Below are positions 11,801-23,800 of a stretch of 64,000 bases of DNA, piece after piece; within the stretch, counting starts at the first letter, position 1, and every line of letters starts with the position of its first letter. Under the pieces are notes generated by a model that was not told where the DNA came from, made no database searches, and saw only the letters and a program-made list of their open reading frames with translations. The translations under genes were made by a program, and so were the position numbers. Origin of the DNA: Drosophila miranda (lineage: Eukaryota; Arthropoda; Insecta; Diptera; Drosophilidae); assembly GCF_003369915.1 (NCBI RefSeq), contig NW_022881603.1:22937515-23001514 (forward strand), in the 5' to 3' direction.

Positions 11801-14800
11801 CGTCGAAGTGCTGGTCAATGCCACGGGAGCGCCCAAAACGGAGGACATCCTCGTTACAGCCGTCTCCCCCACGGGCATCTCCCACAACTGTCCGCTGAAG
11901 AAGATCGACAAGGGACACAGTGCCATATTTAAGCCGGATGAGGCTGGCATCTGGGAGATAGCAATCACCTACCAGGGCAGGCACATCCAGGGCGGACCCT
12001 TCACCTGCGCTGTGTTCGATGCATCCGGCGTTTCCGTTCACGTCCTCGATGGAGCCATGCCCCTGCGTGCCCACACCTTCGAGGTGGATGCCCGCGGCGT
12101 GGGCGTCTCCGGCGAACTGCACGTGGACATTGTCCACGACAAGCATTCGCTGGTATGTTCCGTGGAGAAGATCGTCGAGAACAAGTACCGAGTGACCTTT
12201 ATGCCGCGCAAGAATGGCAAGTACCGCGTATACATCTACTTCAATGGCTACGATGTCAAGGGATCGCCCTTCATGTGAGTGTATTGCATACCAGAAGCAT
12301 ATAGAATGATTTACAAGGGGGATTTCAATCACAGCATGCGCGTGGGCACCAAGGGACGATCGGGAAAGACGCGCAGCAGCCCGCTGCACGAGAGCAAGCA
12401 CCGCTCGGAGAGTCCATCGATGCATTTTATCTCGACGACGAATGCACGGCACAACGACTACCGCAACGCTTCCTTGTCGCGCCACAATACGGCCGAGCGG
12501 ACCAACAGTTACTCGCCGCAGTACTCGCCCAAGCTGGACACTACCGACTACCACAGCTCCAGCTCCAGGTACTATAAGCGGGAGAGCGAGGTAAGTGAAC
12601 GAGTGAGATGCATGCGGAGACGAGAATGCATGCGGCACGGGCTTTGTGGCTAACGCTTCCCTGGCACACCTCATCGAAATTGAATGATTTGGCTAACCCA
12701 CGACTAACACTAAACCCTTGTCCCACCCCGAACACACACTGAACATTACATTCGACAGGAGAACCACACATCCACACCTCCGCCCCCCCCGATCAGCGGT
12801 TCACCGACGGTGAAGTACCTGAACTCAGCGGACCTCTACACGGAGAGCCCCACTGGCCGGCGTCGCGACTCGAAGACCTCCAACAGCAGCTCCATCAAGA
12901 ACGATTACTACTACGACATGGAGAACGAGCTGTACAGCCAGCGGCGCGGGGCGCCCAAGCCCAAGCTGACGCCTCCGCGTGAAGAGCGCGAGAGCCAGAG
13001 CAGCAGCAGCAACAGCTACCAGCAGCGACACCAGCAGCTGACCAGCTCGCTTAGTCCAATACCTAGTCCCACACTAAATGTAACTAAATTTTGTTTGTTT
13101 CCTTTTGCTATCCCAAAATTAAAAACCCAAAATCCGACGACCGGGAAAATGTCTATTGCCAGCTATGTGTTAAACCACTGTTCAGAATGTCCACTTATCT
13201 CCGTGTTCTGCTCTCTCCTCCCACAGACACGGTCCAGCGAGATGCACACCCAAAGTCCGCTGACCATCAAGACATCGAATCAGTTTGAGAGCTCCACGCG
13301 CAACCTCAGCGGCAGCCCCCGGCACGCCTCCGTTTCGCCTGTGCAGCGCTACTCTCCGAATAGCGCCTACATCACGACGGCCACACATCGCATGGGCAGT
13401 CCGGTGACCAGCACTTTGAACAAGGTGGATAACCCCTTGCGAATGTCAGATCCTCTGATTAATCCCCCGTTTCTACAACTCTCCCCAGAATGGCTATGAG
13501 ACAACGCGAACCGTGGAGAAGTCCAGCTCCTCGACTTACAAGTCATCCTCGAACTACGTCACGGACTCCAATGTGCGGGCAAGTCCCTCGCTCTATGGTA
13601 CAGCGGAAAGACTACGTCGGACTGGCTCCCCGGAGCCGCGCATCGATCACTCCTCCAACGTGAGTGTGTCCTCCATGAAGCCGGCATCGGCCAGGCGCGA
13701 CAGCTGGGACGTGATCAACAAGACGAAGCACATGCTCTCTCACAATTCGCTCGAATCGCTGGGGAACATGACCGAGACGCAGCTAAACACTGAACTCCAA
13801 TACAATCGCCCAGATCTGGACCACGAGACGCACCGGAACACGCAGTACAACAAATTCGCCTTACACAAACAGCAGCAACAGCAGCAGCAACAGCAACAGT
13901 CGGATTACCGTCGTGACTCGCCCGACAATGCAGAGCGCTATAAGTAAGCAACCATTTAAGAGATCCAACTGGCATCCCTAATCAACGTCAAATCAATCTG
14001 TTGCAGACCCACTGCCATCACAGTCAAGTCACACTCGAACAACACGTACACGGACAAGTCTGGCGGCTACACAAAGACCGTCAAGGAGTCCAGCGAACAT
14101 GTGGTCACCGAGAGCAATGGACATGGTCCCTTGCTTTCTCCCGGCTATGGCTACAGTTCGTTGTCGAGATTTCGGCCCATAGACGGCAATGCGACTGGTG
14201 CTAGGGCCATACGAGTGCAGGATATACCAAATGGCTCCATTGGCCGGCCCGTTGAGTTCGAGATCGACGGATCGAAGGCCGGCTCTGGCAACCTGGAGAT
14301 TCTGGTCAACGGCGGACGTGTCACCTCCTCGGTGCGCTCGCTGGGCGGACAAAGATTCATTGCCAGTTTCACACCGCACGAGCATGGAACGCACACTGTG
14401 CAGATCACCTTCAATGGCGAAACGGTTGCAGGTGAGTTTTAATTTTAAGAATTCGACAAGCTGTGGGCGGATTGTCTATATTTGTAGCTATAAGTAACCA
14501 CAGGTTTGGATTTGGAAATTGAGTGGTAGAATGCGGAAGGGGAGGGGATTATAGTCTTAAGCACAGCTCTCTAGGCACCAATAGATTTGAATGGTCTTTG
14601 TAATTGTGTATGTCAGCCTAAAAGTAGTCCCACAATTTTCATAACTCAGCAAATGTATTCACCTCTATGCAGAGCCATATCGGTGATATCGGGAGAGAAT
14701 AAAAGCCTCTCCCTCGCTCACTCTCTTCAACTCTCGATCGCTGGAACTGCTCTCACCTGTGCTCACCTGCCGTGATCGTTCGGTGCTTTACGCTCTGCCG

Positions 14801-17800
14801 CGCTCAGCGAATGATCGGCTCCTACCTGCTCGACGGGCTTCGAACGGATGCTCACTGGCTGGTGGCTGGTGGCTGATGGCGCTCCGCTCCAGAGTCGCGT
14901 TGGCAGTCACAGCTCGCGATTGAAACGAATCTGACACGTCGGCGGCGCAGTTAACCACGATCGGATCGTATCGCATCGCATCGCATCGCAACGCAGTGAT
15001 GCTAAAATTGGCAACAAACGCATGGAAACACTGACTCGTCAGTCAGAGCCTCAGAAAAATGTGAAGAACTGTTTGTTAGGCTCAAAACAAAAACCGAAAA
15101 CATAAGCAAACCGACAAAAGAAACAACAGTTGGCCGAGAGAAGAACAGAGTGGATTGTTTCTGGAATGTGTAGCTAATCGAAAAGATTCCGTGTGAGATT
15201 TCTAAGCCAAAGAAATATGCTAATATCAAATGCGGACGTCTCCGCTGCCACTCCACTCTCTGTTTTTGGGGTCTCTCGTTTTGTGTGGGGCGCTACTGCC
15301 AGGGCGAGCGAAAACCAGTTTAATGAACCTTTAAGCTCAGGCAATCCAAGCGGCTGCCTGGCTGTGCTCGTGCTCGTACCCGTACCAGTATGTGGTTCAA
15401 GGCGCACTTGTTGCATGCCTCAGTTGTGTATATCTCGCTGCAGGCGGAAATCAAAGTCGAGCGCTCTAAGGGAAGTGCGGACCAAGCGGTTGTTTTCCTT
15501 CGGCCACAGCCGAAACCCGTTGGGATAGGCTGTCAGCCAGGTATGCGGAGGAGGGCGCGACAGGTATGCGAGAGATCCCTCCGGAGATTGCAATTTCTTG
15601 GCCACGTCGGCCACTTTCCACCGACTTGAGCACACGAATATATACATATGTATATATATTTTCGTTTTCGTTTGGTTTTGTTTCGTTCCGTTTCTTTATT
15701 TTTTCTGTTTCGTGAGTTTATGCTAACAATGAGCGGCCACACCTCTCTCTCCAGCTCTTCCCGCTCTAATGGGGCAGGCTTTTTCCCCAAGCGCTTATGG
15801 CCATTTCCGCTCCCTCTCGGCCAACATATTGGCACACATTCCCACTTCCAGAGCTCTCGACTCTTTAGGATTTTTACGAGCGGCAGCCAAAGTGAAACCG
15901 CTACCTGTCTGAGTCGCGCATAATTTAATAACGACGAGGGGGAACGTTGTGAGTTGCTGCGGACGCCGCAACTCTACATTTATACCCGATACTTAGTCAG
16001 TATGGCTCGCCTCCGGCAGACGCCGCGAATATTAAACGACACGACAAAGAGTGCGTGCGAGAGAGACAGAAAATCAGTCTGAGCGTGACGTCGGGCGCTG
16101 CGTAGCCACTGCAAATTGATTTGTTCCTTTTGGCTATACAAATTGTCTGATCTGATCCAGATTCAGCAATCTGATAGATATGGTCGTTATCTATGATTCT
16201 GCGTTTTAAGTTTTCTCGAATGTGCAATATTGTGGATGCAACAGATTTTCGTTCTTTGTGGGGTCGGAAGGGGGTGGGGCGAAATTCTGAGATATACGTT
16301 TTATAGTGAGATCTAACAGAAGTGCGGATACCAAATTTGGTTACTCTAGCCTTAATAGTCTCTGAGATTTGTGGATGCCCCAGATTTTCTTATAGATTAG
16401 CTCTTATAGGTTCTGAGATCCTTGAACTCATATTTTGCAATTGGCAAAACCGACCATGAAACCTGTGTGTTAGAAAAAGACAGAGCGAGAAAGAATGAAA
16501 TTGTTTTCTTGATTCTGGCTATAATAATTATACGATCTGGTTTAGATTTTGCAGTCTAGAAGATATAGTCATCTTCTACGATTCTGCGTTTTTAGTTTTC
16601 TCGTATCGTCGAAATTGTGGATGCCACAGATTTTCGCCTTTTGTGTGGGCGGAAGTGGGCGGGGCTAAGTTTTGAACTATTTTTGTAGCAGTGACATATC
16701 ACAGAAGTCTGGATCAAAAACATCGTTGCTCTCGCTCTTATAGTCTTTGAGCACTAGGCGCTGAAGGGGACGGACAGACGGACGGACGGACAGACGGACA
16801 GACGGACGGACGGACAGACAGACAGGGCTCAATCGACTCGGCTATTGATGCTGATCAAGAATATATATACCTTATGGGGTCGGAAACGATTCCTTCTGGA
16901 CGTTACACACATCCACTTTTACCACAAACTAATATACCCCAATACTCATTTTGAGTATCGGGTATAAAAATTGTCGAAAACGCTGAAAGTACAACAGCGG
17001 CATTAACTGGTTTTTGTTTTCGTCAACGTCTCTGTGGCCCCCCCGCACCGCCCGCCCCGCAGCAGAGCTTGGAGTCCGATTATCGCGATAAATATATTAA
17101 AAATAATAAAGTTAAAGCAATTAAATCGTTCGCCAGTTGTAGAAAAACTCGATTAAAACGTGCGCCGAATCGTGATCGTGCCGCGATGCCACTTTGTGCA
17201 TTGCTCCGCAGATTCTTAAAAATCTTTTTCGCTTAATCGTTGTGTTTTTTCTCTTGTTGAAATTCTGATTGCAGCGCCTATAACATAAAGAAATACGCAG
17301 TGCTATAAATAAATCATTTACAACTCGCTGACATAATCGCTACACACAAAATTCATTTCCAACTCTTTCAAGTTCAGACGTGCCGCGAACGATTGTGATT
17401 TGATTTAACAAAAGAACGGTCTGCCGCACGCGTTTTCAGACCCCGATTCCGATTCCAATTCCAATTCCGATTCGCCGCTACAATCTTGCACTGTCGACAG
17501 CAGCCACAATCCAGCACAAGAACCAGCCACAAAAACGTAAATATTCTTTAGTAACACACGAAAAATATTTCTGTTTAACGGTCAGCCAGAGTCAGGCTCC
17601 GGGGACAGCTGCAGGCCATCTAACGGGCTTCTACGGCTGTAGAAGTCACGTAACCGAAGTCAGAGCCAGACCCGCAAACCAGAGACAGCCCCGCGTATAC
17701 GTATGCATATGCAGATTGAATAACTACGTTCGAATCTAGCTGCACTTGTTCTCTGGCCGAGAGGCCACTGCCACTGCCACAACTCAGCGTAGCGATTAGC

Positions 17801-20800
17801 ACTCGGTCCTGGAAACCGGCCAGCAGAGCGAGGACACGGCCTGAGGAGAACCAGCTGTGGGTTAGTCGGTTGTCGGATGCTCTTGCATTTGCCTACAACG
17901 AGGAGAGAACTGGCTGGAAAGCAGCATGCAGCCAGCCAGAGTAAAGTGAATCTAATTAACGAGCAGGCAAACTCTTACTTGCTGCGCTGTTAGCAGCTTT
18001 TCTACACTGACAGAAGAACATATGTACATACCTTCAGTTATACTATAAAGCTCCTGGGAGCGTTCAGAGCACCCCAATTCATACCATTTCGATGGTTTAT
18101 GGTTAATTTTCCCTCAGTGTATACGTGGCGGTCGCCTAACTGTAAGTTTTTGCATAGCCCCCAGCTTTGAATAGAGTTATGTGTATGCGATAACTGATTA
18201 ATGATGTCCCCGATTGCGATAATAGTCGCAACAGTAAAGCAGAAACTATTCAAGCCAAAGTGCTAAAAGCAAACAGAAGAGGAACTCTATTTATACCCGA
18301 TACTCAAAATGAGTATTGGGGTATATTAGATTTGTGGTAAAAGTGGATGTGTGTAATGTCCAGAAGGAATCGTTTCCGACCCCATAAAGTATATATATTC
18401 TTGATCAGCATCAATAGCCGAGTCGATTGAGCCATGTCTGTCTGTCCGTCTGTCCGTCCCCTTCAGCGCCTAGTGCTCAAAGACTATAAGAGCTAGAGCA
18501 ACGATGTTTTGGATCCAGACTTCTGTAATATGTCACTACTACAAAAATATTTCAAAACTTCGCCCCGCCCACTTCCGCCCCCACAAAGGACGAAAATCTG
18601 TGGCATTCACAATTTTAAATATATGAGAAAACCAAAAATTGTAGAGAATGACCATATCTTTAAGACTGCGGTATCTGAATTGGATCGTATTATTATTATA
18701 GCCAGCATCAAGAAAACAATTTCATTTTTTCTCGCCCTGTCTCTCTCTAACACACACGTGGCATAGGCGGCTTTGCTTAGAGTAAATCATTAGCGCCTAG
18801 ATCTCAGAGACTACAAAAGCTAGAGCAACCAAATTTGGTATCCACACTCCTAATATATCGGACCGAGACGAGTTTGTTTCAAAATTTCGCCACACCCCCT
18901 TCCGCCCCCGCAAAGGACGAAAATCTGTTGCATCCACAATATTGCACATTCGTGAAAACTAAAAACGCAGAATCATAGATAATGACCATATCTATCAGAT
19001 TGCTGAATCTGGATCAGATCAGATCATTTTTATAGCCAATAGGAACAAATCAATTTGCAGTGGCTACGCAGCGCCCGACGTCACGCTCAGACTGATTTTC
19101 TGTCTCTCTCGCACGCATTCTTTATCGTGTCGTTTAATATTAGCGGCGTCTGCCGGAGGAGAGCCATACTGACTTAGTATCGGGTATAACCGTAGAGTTG
19201 CGGTGTCCGCAGCAACTCACAACGTTCCCCCTCGTTTCCTTTATGGCTAGCTTTATTGCTATGTATGTATCCTCCAAATCTGCCCGTCCTTCATCATTCG
19301 GACTAAGGTCTTCAATATTAGCTTGGACATTTAAAACATTCTTGAAATCCGTTTCTAAGATGTTCAACCGATAGCGAAGCTCATCATTGCATATCGGGGT
19401 TTCCGATTTAGCATCTACCACAGATTTGATCCGAGTTATATTTCGTTTTATATTGCTCCGTTGGCGTTTTAAGTCTTCGAGCGTCGTCATTTTGTTGTGT
19501 AGTGTAATTACGCTGACACAGAACTAGAGCTTCCAAAAATAACAACAACAAAAAAACGCATCAAGCAGCAGCAGCTAGAGCACAAATCCAACGGTGAAAG
19601 CAAAAGCAAAAGTTCCAGCAGCGGCAACGAAAGTAAAACGAAAGTGAAGCGGTGGAATTCCAATAGAAAGAATCCGTTGATCGATGGACCAAAGCAGGTA
19701 GCTGCAAAGCGAACGAACCGAGAATGCAAGCGCCGTTGAATGCGTTGTGGGTGACAAGCGAATGATAAAATTAAGCGAGAACGGCGAGAGCAAGGCGAGG
19801 ACAACGATCCCGCGATCTAGACGAACAATTCTGATACGGTTTTCGGAACTTTCGATTGCAGCTGCGAGACGAGCGAATGTTGTAATTGTTGCCTTTGTAG
19901 ATTGCGATTAGTTTAATTGTTCACAGAAGAATTAACATAACACACAGGCCCCACGTTGGGCGCCAAAATGTTTGTACACGGAGCGTTTTCCGCATTAATG
20001 TTAATTCACGGATGGGGGTGTGTTAGTTATACCCGATACTCAAAATGAGTATTGGGGTATATTAGATTTGTGGTAAAAGTGGATGTGTGTAACGTACAGA
20101 AGGAATCGTTTCCGACCCCATAAAGTATATATATTCTGGATCAGCATCAATAGCCGAGTCGATTGAGCCCTGTCTGTCTGTCTGTCTGTCCGTCTGTCCG
20201 TCTGTCCGTCCGTCCGTCTTTCCGTCTGTCCGTCCCCTTCAGCGCCTAATGCTCAAAGACTATAAGAGCTAGAGCAACGATGTTTTGGATCCAGACTTCT
20301 GTGATATGTCACTGCTACAAAAATATTTCAAAACTTCGCCCCGCCCACTTCCGCCCCACAAAGGACGAAAATCTGTGGCATCGACAATTTTAAAGATATG
20401 AGAAAACCAAAAACGTAGAACTGTAGACCATATCTTTTAGACTGCAGAATTTGAATAAGATCGTATTATTATTATAGCCAGCATCAAGCAAACAATTTCA
20501 TTTTTTCTCGCCCTGTCTCTTTCTAACACACACGTAGCATAGCCGGCTTTGCTTAGAGTAAAACATTAGCGCCTAGATCTCAGAGACTACAAAAGCTAGA
20601 GCAACCAAATTTGGTATCCACACTCCTTATATATCGGACCGAGACGAGTTTGTTTCAAAATTTCGCCACACCCCCTTCCGCCCCCGCAAAAGACAAAAAT
20701 CTGGAGATATTCAAAAATCTCAGAGACTATTGAGGCTAGAGTAACCAAATTTGATATCCGCACTCCTGTTAGATCTTACTATAAAACGTGTATCTCAAAA

Positions 20801-23800
20801 TTTCACCCCACCCCCTTCCGCCCACACAAAGGACGAAAATCTGTTGCATCCACAATATTGCACATTCGAGAAAACTAAAAACGCAGAATCATAGATAATG
20901 ACCATATCTATCAGATTGCTGAATCTGGATCAGATCAGATCATTTTTATAGCCAATAGGAACAAATCAATTTGCAGTTACTATGCAGCGCCCGACGTCAC
21001 GCTCAGACTGATTTTCTGTCTCTCTCGCACGCACTCTTTGTCGTGTCGTTTAATATTAGCGGCGTCTGCCGGAGGAGAGCCATACTGACTTAGTATCGGG
21101 TATAACCGTAGAGTTGCGGTGTCCGCAGCAACTCACAACGTTCCCCCTCGTTTTTCCATCCAACTGACGCCTCACCGTTGTGGCAATTTTCATGGAAAGC
21201 CATAAGAAAAAGTGTCTGCAGCAGCGGACTGCAAACGACTGCGCTAAAAGGAAAAGTGCAACAATTGCAAAAAGAGAAATTCAAGGAAAGTTGCAGAAAC
21301 AAAAGTAAATTTGAGCGCCCGGCAGCAAACAAAACTGAGGCGGCATCATCTTGGCCTCCGTGTCCAATGAAAATGGCTCCCAGCTGTGAGATCGCGGGGC
21401 ATACGGAGCACTTCTCTGGAGTGGCAGTAAACAAACAAACATTTAACGAGCCAATTGGCCATCGGCAATCTCCACCGCCAGCCCACCGGCGCAAATTGGG
21501 GCTCCTCCAACTATTTAATGACGCTTGAATCGAGCTTGCCAGCTGAATGTTGTGAAACATTCCTGAACTAGCTTTGTCAAATTATGTCGCATCGACTCTT
21601 GTGAGCTGATTGTCTAAAGAGCTGACTGCCTGCCTGCCTTCCTGTCCCACCTGCAACACAGATATACAGCGTTTGCAGCGAGGCTGCGCAAATGGAGATT
21701 GCGGCAATTATAATGAGCGGCAGCGAGAAACAATGCAATGTCGCAGCGGAAGCCAACCAAGATATGCGAGGGGTACATGAGCAGTTCAAGAGATAAATAG
21801 ATAGATAGAGAGAGACATAGTCTATGTTATTTGCATTTCCTCCATCTTCCAGATTGCACTAGATTGCATCTGATTGTAGTACTTGTAGTTAAGCTCTATC
21901 GAAACCATTCCAATCTCATCAAAAGTGCAGGTGCATCGACTCTCTTTGTGGGTCAACTATTGTTTAGCATTGACCTTATAGCTCTTTAAATTAAAAATAA
22001 TTTTGGTATTTCTATCATTATTCATGATCATCATTATCTGTGTCGATTCCAGGTTCACCGTGGCACGCTGAAATCATGTCCTCACCCGGCCTAACCGCTC
22101 TGGGCGAATCCACACGCTTTGTGCCCGCCAATACGCCGGCGGTTTTTGAGATACTGCCGCCTCCTGGAAAAAGCCTGAGCAAGGGCGAGTGCGTGGCAAC
22201 GGTTTTGACTCCCAACAAGTCAAAGCTGAACGCCAGAGTCACCCATGAGGCGGCAAATGGTGCTGCACGCATCGAGTTCGTCCCGACGGAAGTGGGAACG
22301 CACGTCATCGATGCGTCCATCAATGGCACGAAGATAGCTGGTGGCCCTCTGATCGCCAAGGTCTACGACTCCAGTCTGATCCAAGTGACCGAAGTAAATG
22401 GCGGAGTGGTCGGCCAGCCGTGCCAGTTCCGCGTGGACGCGAGTGCCGCGGGCGAGGGACAGCTGGAGATATCCATCAATGAGGGTGAAGTCCTCAATCA
22501 TGTCCAGGTGGTGGGCGGCGGTCGCTGCCTAGTCTCTTTCACGCCGGAGCAGGCCAAGTCCCACCTGATAGACATAAAGTTCAATGGCGAAACGGTGCGC
22601 GGCTGTCCCTTCGTCTGCGCCGTGGCGGACACCTCTCGTGTCCTGCTCAATCTCTCAAACCTGGAGCTCATCCCCGTCAACCGGCCCTCCTCCTTCCACA
22701 TCAACGTCAGCGGAGGCGGGGCCGCCGAGCTGGCCGTCAGCGTGCGCGGTCCCCTCGGGGAGTTGCCCGTTCGTGTCACGGGAGATATCCATGCCGGATT
22801 TACGGCCGAATTTACGCCCACCAGCGTCGGCGGGCACTCGATAAATGTGGAGTACAATGGCTTCGCCGTCCAGGGCACACCCTTCCTGGCCAAGTCGTAC
22901 GACGCCAGCAAGGTGGTCGTGGGCAGCGTCTCCCGCGGCACAATGGGTCGACCCGTGCAGTTTACTGTCGATGCGGGCGATGCCGGTGAGGGCAACTTGG
23001 AGATAACCATTTCGGCCAAGGGACAGAACATTCCCACGCAGGTGCATCCGCAGGGCAGTGCAAGGTAAGCGTAGAACTGGATGGATATTCCCCATGGTAC
23101 AGCCACTTACAGTTGATTTCTTTCTCTTTTGGCAGATTCTCCGTTTCGTTTGTGCCCACCGAGTCGTGCGAGCATACGATTAACGTGTCCTTCAACAAAA
23201 TGCCCGTCCCCGGGTGCCCCATAACGGTCAGCATCAGCGGGGGCGTGGCCGGGCCCCAAGTGTCGCTCGGCGGACCCGGACCCGTGCATCAGACCAATTA
23301 TTTTGTAATCAATCACAATGGCAGCCGTTTGGAAGACATTGAGGTCAATGTGGAAGGTATGTAAGCCGGTGGCCAGTGATTGCTCTGCTGTCGCTCCCCC
23401 GCTCTCTCTCTCGCTCGATCTAACCACCATCGTGTCGTGTCCCCACCCCAAGGTCCACCACTCATTGCCTTCTATATGTGTTCGCCGCATTGGTTTAGTC
23501 TAGTCCTAAGATCCGTAATATAATTGCTCGTTTGCTAAATGTTTTGTGTCGGCCAAAGCGTATTATTCGTATTCGATTGGATTCAATTAGCATACATCTC
23601 ACGCAACTGTAACTGTAACTGTAAATGTATCTGTGTCTCGTATCTGTATCTTGTATCAGGTATCTGTACTCGCATCGCACAACTTTCTCATACAACAGCA
23701 CATTTGTAACTGTGTTGTGGGTTCTGTGGGGAAGGCTAGGGTGCTGCAGTCCCATTTAGAGATTGAATTTATAAGATACTCGTATATTCGTAGTAGTTCC

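Larger units (their letters stand above)
19236..20027 (-). mobile_element. Remnant of a BEL/Pao-type LTR retroelement (LTR end, primer site, leader, gag start)
   Basis: Read on the minus strand it shows an LTR 3' end (...TACAAACA at about 19971-20027), a primer-binding site, a leader and the first 84 or so codons of gag. The rest is cut off by ISY-like copy C. The other side of the LTR is cut off by copy D, so the fragment is sandwiched between two direct copies. Confidence 0.72.

Noticed and set aside
11430-12674. 414-codon minus-strand frame across cheerio exon 4
   Set aside because: It is an antisense shadow of GC-rich, codon-biased cheerio sequence and contradicts the clear filamin reading on the plus strand. 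The 298-codon frame at 35996-36892 is rejected for the same reason.
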